Positions 5,611-7,961 of a stretch of DNA of 7,961 bases are shown here, one piece after another (within the stretch, counting starts at the first letter, position 1; each line of letters opens with the position of its first letter). This DNA comes from Candidatus Syntropharchaeum sp. (GTDB lineage: Archaea; Halobacteriota; Syntropharchaeia; Alkanophagales; Methanospirareceae). The position numbers were made by a program, and so were the translations under genes. Location: assembly GCA_016782355.1 (NCBI GenBank), contig JADHYP010000062.1:1-7961 (forward strand), read 5' to 3'. The notes beneath the pieces are model-generated. The model saw only the letters and a program-made list of their open reading frames with translations. It searched no databases and was not told the origin of the DNA.

Positions 5611-5955
5611 ATGGGAATAAAAACAATTTCGATACGGGAAGAGGTATATGAAACCCTTAAAAGTATGAAAAGAAAGGATGAGAGTGTTAGTGATGCGGTA
5701 GAAAGGCTGATAAATAAGAAAGGGGAAGGGAACTTAGAGGACTTCTTCGGCGTTTTGAAGGATTTTGATTTGTATGCAGCGGAGAAGTCAAGTGAGATAA
5801 TGGCAAAGCTTTTGAGTTCGGGAAAAGCAGTAAATGCTCTTGATGTTCTTATAGCGGGTATCGGTATTGCAAATGGTGCGGAGAAAGTCGCAACGAGAGA
5901 TGGGGACTTCATGGAAATATCAAAGGTTGCTGGATTAGAAGTTCAGGTTTACTGA
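5611..5955 (+). CDS. VapB antitoxin fused to the C-terminal half of a VapC PIN toxin
   Basis: The 114-residue product starts as a VapB-type antitoxin: MGIKTISIREEVYETLKSMK followed by ESVSDAVERLI, the beta strand and two helices of the DNA-binding domain common in archaea. From about residue 48 it becomes the last half of a PIN-domain ribonuclease: AAEKSSEIMAKLLSSGKAV, then ALDVLIAGIGIANGAEKVATRDGDF, and GLEVQVY. Asp78 and Asp97/99 correspond to the later acidic residues of the PIN active site. The first catalytic Asp and the central Glu, which lie in the N-terminal half of VapC, are absent, so the toxin part should be inactive. The gene probably arose by an in-frame deletion joining vapB to vapC. 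The antitoxin part could still bind DNA or a VapC. The ATG at 5611 fits the family start. No ribosome site is visible, and upstream sequence is the truncated IS, so the native promoter may have been lost. Converges with gltX. Confidence 0.8.
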   Translation: MGIKTISIREEVYETLKSMKRKDESVSDAVERLINKKGEGNLEDFFGVLKDFDLYAAEKSSEIMAKLLSSGKAVNALDVLIAGIGIANGAEKVATRDGDFMEISKVAGLEVQVY

Positions 5956-6050
5956 TTGAGCGCCAATAATGCTTTCCGTTATCCTGCGAGTCTCTCTTTT
6001 TTTGCCATCTTAGCGCTCTCCGCGATCTCGGCGGTACAAAAATGGAAGTT
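5956..6050. terminator. Convergent 3' region with a T-run
   Basis: This 95-base gap separates the ends of the VapB-VapC chimera and gltX. It holds seven T at 5997-6003 within a TCTCTC context, adequate for archaeal termination of the rightward transcript. On the minus strand, 23 in-frame sense codons follow the gltX stop before a second TAA (5979-5981). No strong hairpin is visible. Confidence 0.4.
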
Positions 6051-7745
6051 TTAATGCGTGAAATACGCCACCACTTCTTTTCCAGTTTTTTTCTCCGCAA
6101 CCGAATCAATCCTGACGAACCCATATCGTTCGAACTGAACCACGTTCCCGAGTTCCGAAGCAATCAAAGGCTCGCCTATGCCCTCATCTATTCCATCGGG
6201 TCTCTTTACCTTGACTTTTATACCTTCTGATGGTGCCCATTGAATGATCGGAATATCCTCAGTCGGTGTTTCTATGACTCTTGCCACCAAAGGCTTAACG
6301 CTCTCTATTTGGACATTGCAAAGATATTTCAGTCTTATCTTCTGCCTCTCTTTCATTCTATCGAAATCGTCACCACTTATGTAAACGGTGTCGCCAGTTC
6401 TTATCTCGCGGTAATCCTCACGTGAAGGATGTTTCAATGCCTTTGCCACGAAAGAATTACCATCCTTTAGTCTCATTTCTGCGGGATTGCGAACAAAAAA
6501 ATATCGTAAAGCGAGTGAATCCACGACTTTCCTGTTCTCCGCATACAAGTTCTTCATGCTTACCGCGATGTCTGTTTGAGTGATGCCAGTAGAGATAAAG
6601 AACTTACGAATCGCTTCTTGCTGAAAACCTCTTCTACGAAGCGCTTTTAACGTTGGAAGTCTCGGGTCGTCCCATCCTTCGTATTCACCACTTTCTATAC
6701 TTTTTCTTAGCTCGGAAGTGCTGAATTTACCGAACTCCTGCATTTTTATCTTACCCCAGTGCATTGTTACCGGATATTTCCAGCCGAGATGGTCGTATAA
6801 AAACCGCTGTCGCTTTTCCGATTTCATCAGGTCTTTTCCCCTTATTATATGCGTTATGCCGAGCAAGTGGTCTTCTATTGCAGATTCAAAATCCAGCGTT
6901 GGCCATACCTCGTATTTTCCGCCTACTCTCGGATGCTCGCTTTTTAAAATTCTCAATGCGACCCAATCGCGTAAAGCAGGGTCTTCACTTGCCATGTCCG
7001 TTTTTATCCTCAGAACTGCTTCTTTTTCTTCGTAAACGCCGCTCAACATCTTTTCCCAGGATTCTATATTTTCCACAATGCTAACAGCACGATGAGGGCA
7101 TGGTAGTTTCCGCTCTTTATACGTTTTAAAAGTCTCCGCGGGGCAAAAGCAGACATACGCCGCACCTTTTTTTATCAGCTCCTCCGCATATTCGTAATAC
7201 AAATCCAGACGTTCCGATGCCACTATTACTTCATCCGGTTCGGCATCAAGCCAGGCGCAATCTTCACGATACCAGTCATAAGCTTCGAGCAAAGGTCTCT
7301 TCAATACCGGGTCGGTGTCATCAAACCGCAGAATGAATTTCCCACCGTACATTTTCGCATACTCCGAGTTGATAATTATGCCACGAGCACTGCCAAGTGT
7401 CGCAGCGCCGTTTGGATTAGGAGCGAATCGCATCACCACTTTTTCGCCTTCCGCAAGATGCAGTTCGGGTAGTCCAATTTCACGTTTCTCTTTCTCTTTC
7501 TCTTTTAGCTCTTCTACTAATTCCGGAGCTATCTTAGCCAATTCTTCTACTCGTTCTTTTTTACTCATTGACGCTATGCTCTTTATCTCCTCTTTCACCA
7601 GTGTTACGACCTGTTTCGCGTCCTTCCTCAATTCGGGATGTTCGGCAAGCATTTTTTTCAGCACGGCATCCTCTTTAGGCGGTTTCTCATACCTTACCGC
7701 ATTCTGCAACGCATATTTCCTTATCTTTGCCCTTATCTCTTCCAT
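6051..7745 (-). CDS. gltX: Glutamyl-tRNA synthetase, archaeal type
   Basis: GltX attaches glutamate to tRNA-Glu using ATP. In most archaea it is of the GlnRS-like lineage and may also mischarge tRNA-Gln for later amidation. The 564-residue length is normal for the family. Residues 1-100 form the archaeal helical N-terminal extension. The class I catalytic domain begins at RFAPNPNGAATLGSARG (106-122), where TLGS replaces the HIGH signature, as in Methanosarcina-type enzymes. FDDTDP (141-146) follows. A probable zinc site is formed by C199, C201, C216 and H218 (VCFC ... CPHR). IRGKDL (301-306) and the KMSKS-equivalent KFSTS (340-344) complete the active site, followed by GWDDPRLPTL (357-366). 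The remainder, to 564, is the beta-barrel anticodon-binding region. No lesion is seen. The ATG at 7745 fits the family N-terminus. There is no good ribosome site; a small hairpin lies just upstream. The gene appears to be transcribed alone. Confidence 0.97.
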   Translation of the reverse strand: MEEIRAKIRKYALQNAVRYEKPPKEDAVLKKMLAEHPELRKDAKQVVTLVKEEIKSIASMSKKERVEELAKIAPELVEELKEKEKEKREIGLPELHLAEGEKVVMRFAPNPNGAATLGSARGIIINSEYAKMYGGKFILRFDDTDPVLKRPLLEAYDWYREDCAWLDAEPDEVIVASERLDLYYEYAEELIKKGAAYVCFCPAETFKTYKERKLPCPHRAVSIVENIESWEKMLSGVYEEKEAVLRIKTDMASEDPALRDWVALRILKSEHPRVGGKYEVWPTLDFESAIEDHLLGITHIIRGKDLMKSEKRQRFLYDHLGWKYPVTMHWGKIKMQEFGKFSTSELRKSIESGEYEGWDDPRLPTLKALRRRGFQQEAIRKFFISTGITQTDIAVSMKNLYAENRKVVDSLALRYFFVRNPAEMRLKDGNSFVAKALKHPSREDYREIRTGDTVYISGDDFDRMKERQKIRLKYLCNVQIESVKPLVARVIETPTEDIPIIQWAPSEGIKVKVKRPDGIDEGIGEPLIASELGNVVQFERYGFVRIDSVAEKKTGKEVVAYFTH

Positions 7746-7752
7746 TGTTTTC

Positions 7753-7767
7753 TGCGGATTCTCCGCA
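7753..7767 (-). promoter_or_regulatory. Small hairpin in the gltX leader
   Basis: TGCGGA and TCCGCA form a perfect 6-bp stem around a 3-base loop, ending 7 bases before the gltX ATG. If the TATA-like element at 7790-7797 is used, this hairpin would sit at the very 5' end of the mRNA. Its function is unknown. Confidence 0.35.
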
Positions 7768-7789
7768 TTTTAAGAATGAGCTGCGCTAA

Positions 7790-7797
7790 GAAATAAA
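7790..7797 (-). promoter_or_regulatory. Possible TATA box for gltX
   Basis: The minus strand reads AGTTTATTTCTTAG. A start about 26 bases downstream would fall near 7767 and give a leader of about 22 bases. The match is weak but is the best in the region. Confidence 0.3.
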
Positions 7798-7871
7798 CTT
7801 TCATGTTCGCTTGAAATGGAGTGCATATAATACAATATCTCAATATTGGCGAACAAGATAAAACCAAAAAG

Positions 7872-7881
7872 CTTTTATATA
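7872..7881 (+). promoter_or_regulatory. BRE and TATA box of the rightmost gene
   Basis: CTTTTATATA is preceded by the purine/A-rich ACCAAAAAG (7862-7871), a good archaeal BRE-TATA pair. Start of transcription would be expected near 7903, giving a leader of about 38 bases that contains a full ribosome site. A second, weaker TATA-like motif (CATATAATAC) lies further upstream near 7824-7833. Confidence 0.65.
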
Positions 7882-7922
7882 GCAAGAAATATTTGGATTG
7901 TGAAATCGAATATTAAAAAAAA

Positions 7923-7930
7923 GGAGGTGA
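7923..7930 (+). promoter_or_regulatory. Strong ribosome binding site
   Basis: GGAGGTGA is a near-complete complement of the 16S rRNA 3' end, 10 bases before the ATG at 7941. It fixes the start of the rightmost gene; the second ATG at 7944 is the alternative. Confidence 0.8.
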
Positions 7931-7940
7931 AAAGAAGAAA

Positions 7941-7961
7941 ATGATGAAAAGAAGAAAAAGG
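7941..7961 (+). CDS. Start of an unidentified gene (7 codons in window)
   Basis: Only ATG ATG and five Lys/Arg codons (MMKRRKR) are in the window. The upstream BRE-TATA and GGAGGTGA show it is a real gene start and probably well expressed. The product cannot be identified. A basic beginning fits a ribosomal or nucleic-acid-binding protein, or the n-region of a signal peptide. Confidence 0.6.

Noticed and set aside
7315..7773. Plus-strand frame opposite the N-terminal region of gltX
   Set aside because: It is Ser/Phe-rich antisense to a conserved synthetase, with no family match or ribosome site.
1..7961. tRNA or rRNA genes
   Set aside because: I looked for cloverleaf-like patterns with TTCGA/TTCAA loops and conserved rRNA blocks in the gaps and saw none. 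A covariance-model scan would settle it.

Overview
The window looks archaeal. TATA-like boxes with purine-rich flanks lie about 40 to 70 bases before several starts. It carries a Rad50 with a zinc hook, a methanogen-type glutamyl-tRNA synthetase (class I motif TLGS in place of HIGH), a VapB-type antitoxin sequence, and a CRISPR repeat ending in ATTGAAAC. The synthetase resembles those of Methanosarcina-like and related methane-metabolising Euryarchaeota. That assignment rests on remembered family features, not on a search.

Layout. Positions 1-303 are the trailer (old) end of a CRISPR array read left to right, with its leader and any cas genes outside the window. Positions 304-483 hold a cluster of perfect hairpins between the array and the convergent rad50 gene (484-3246, minus). 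Upstream of rad50 on the same strand are a 161-residue Cys-rich protein of unknown function (3320-3805) and a 42-residue protein resembling the C-terminal half of a ribbon-helix-helix antitoxin (3847-3975). Facing right are a zinc-ribbon reading frame with no usable start codon (4022-4249), a strong hairpin-plus-T terminator, and a two-CBS-domain protein (4349-4747).

Positions 4748-6050 are a scrapyard. They hold a 36-codon tail of mutS, an unidentified AT-rich stretch, an IS5-like insertion sequence remnant whose transposase has lost its N-terminus and the middle of its catalytic domain, and a 114-residue VapB/VapC chimera in which an antitoxin N-terminus runs straight into the C-terminal half of a PIN toxin. 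At least three deletion or rearrangement junctions are visible here. From 6051 to 7745 (minus) lies an intact gltX, and after a divergent promoter region a new gene starts at 7941 and leaves the window.

The intact genes are housekeeping (Rad50 in double-strand break repair, GltX in translation) plus a probable ligand-sensing CBS protein. Mre11, the obligate partner of Rad50, is not in the window; the unknown Cys-rich gene sits directly upstream of rad50. The most interesting observations are the VapB-VapC chimera, matching 58-residue duplications on both coiled-coil arms of Rad50, and the stacked remnants between the CBS gene and gltX.
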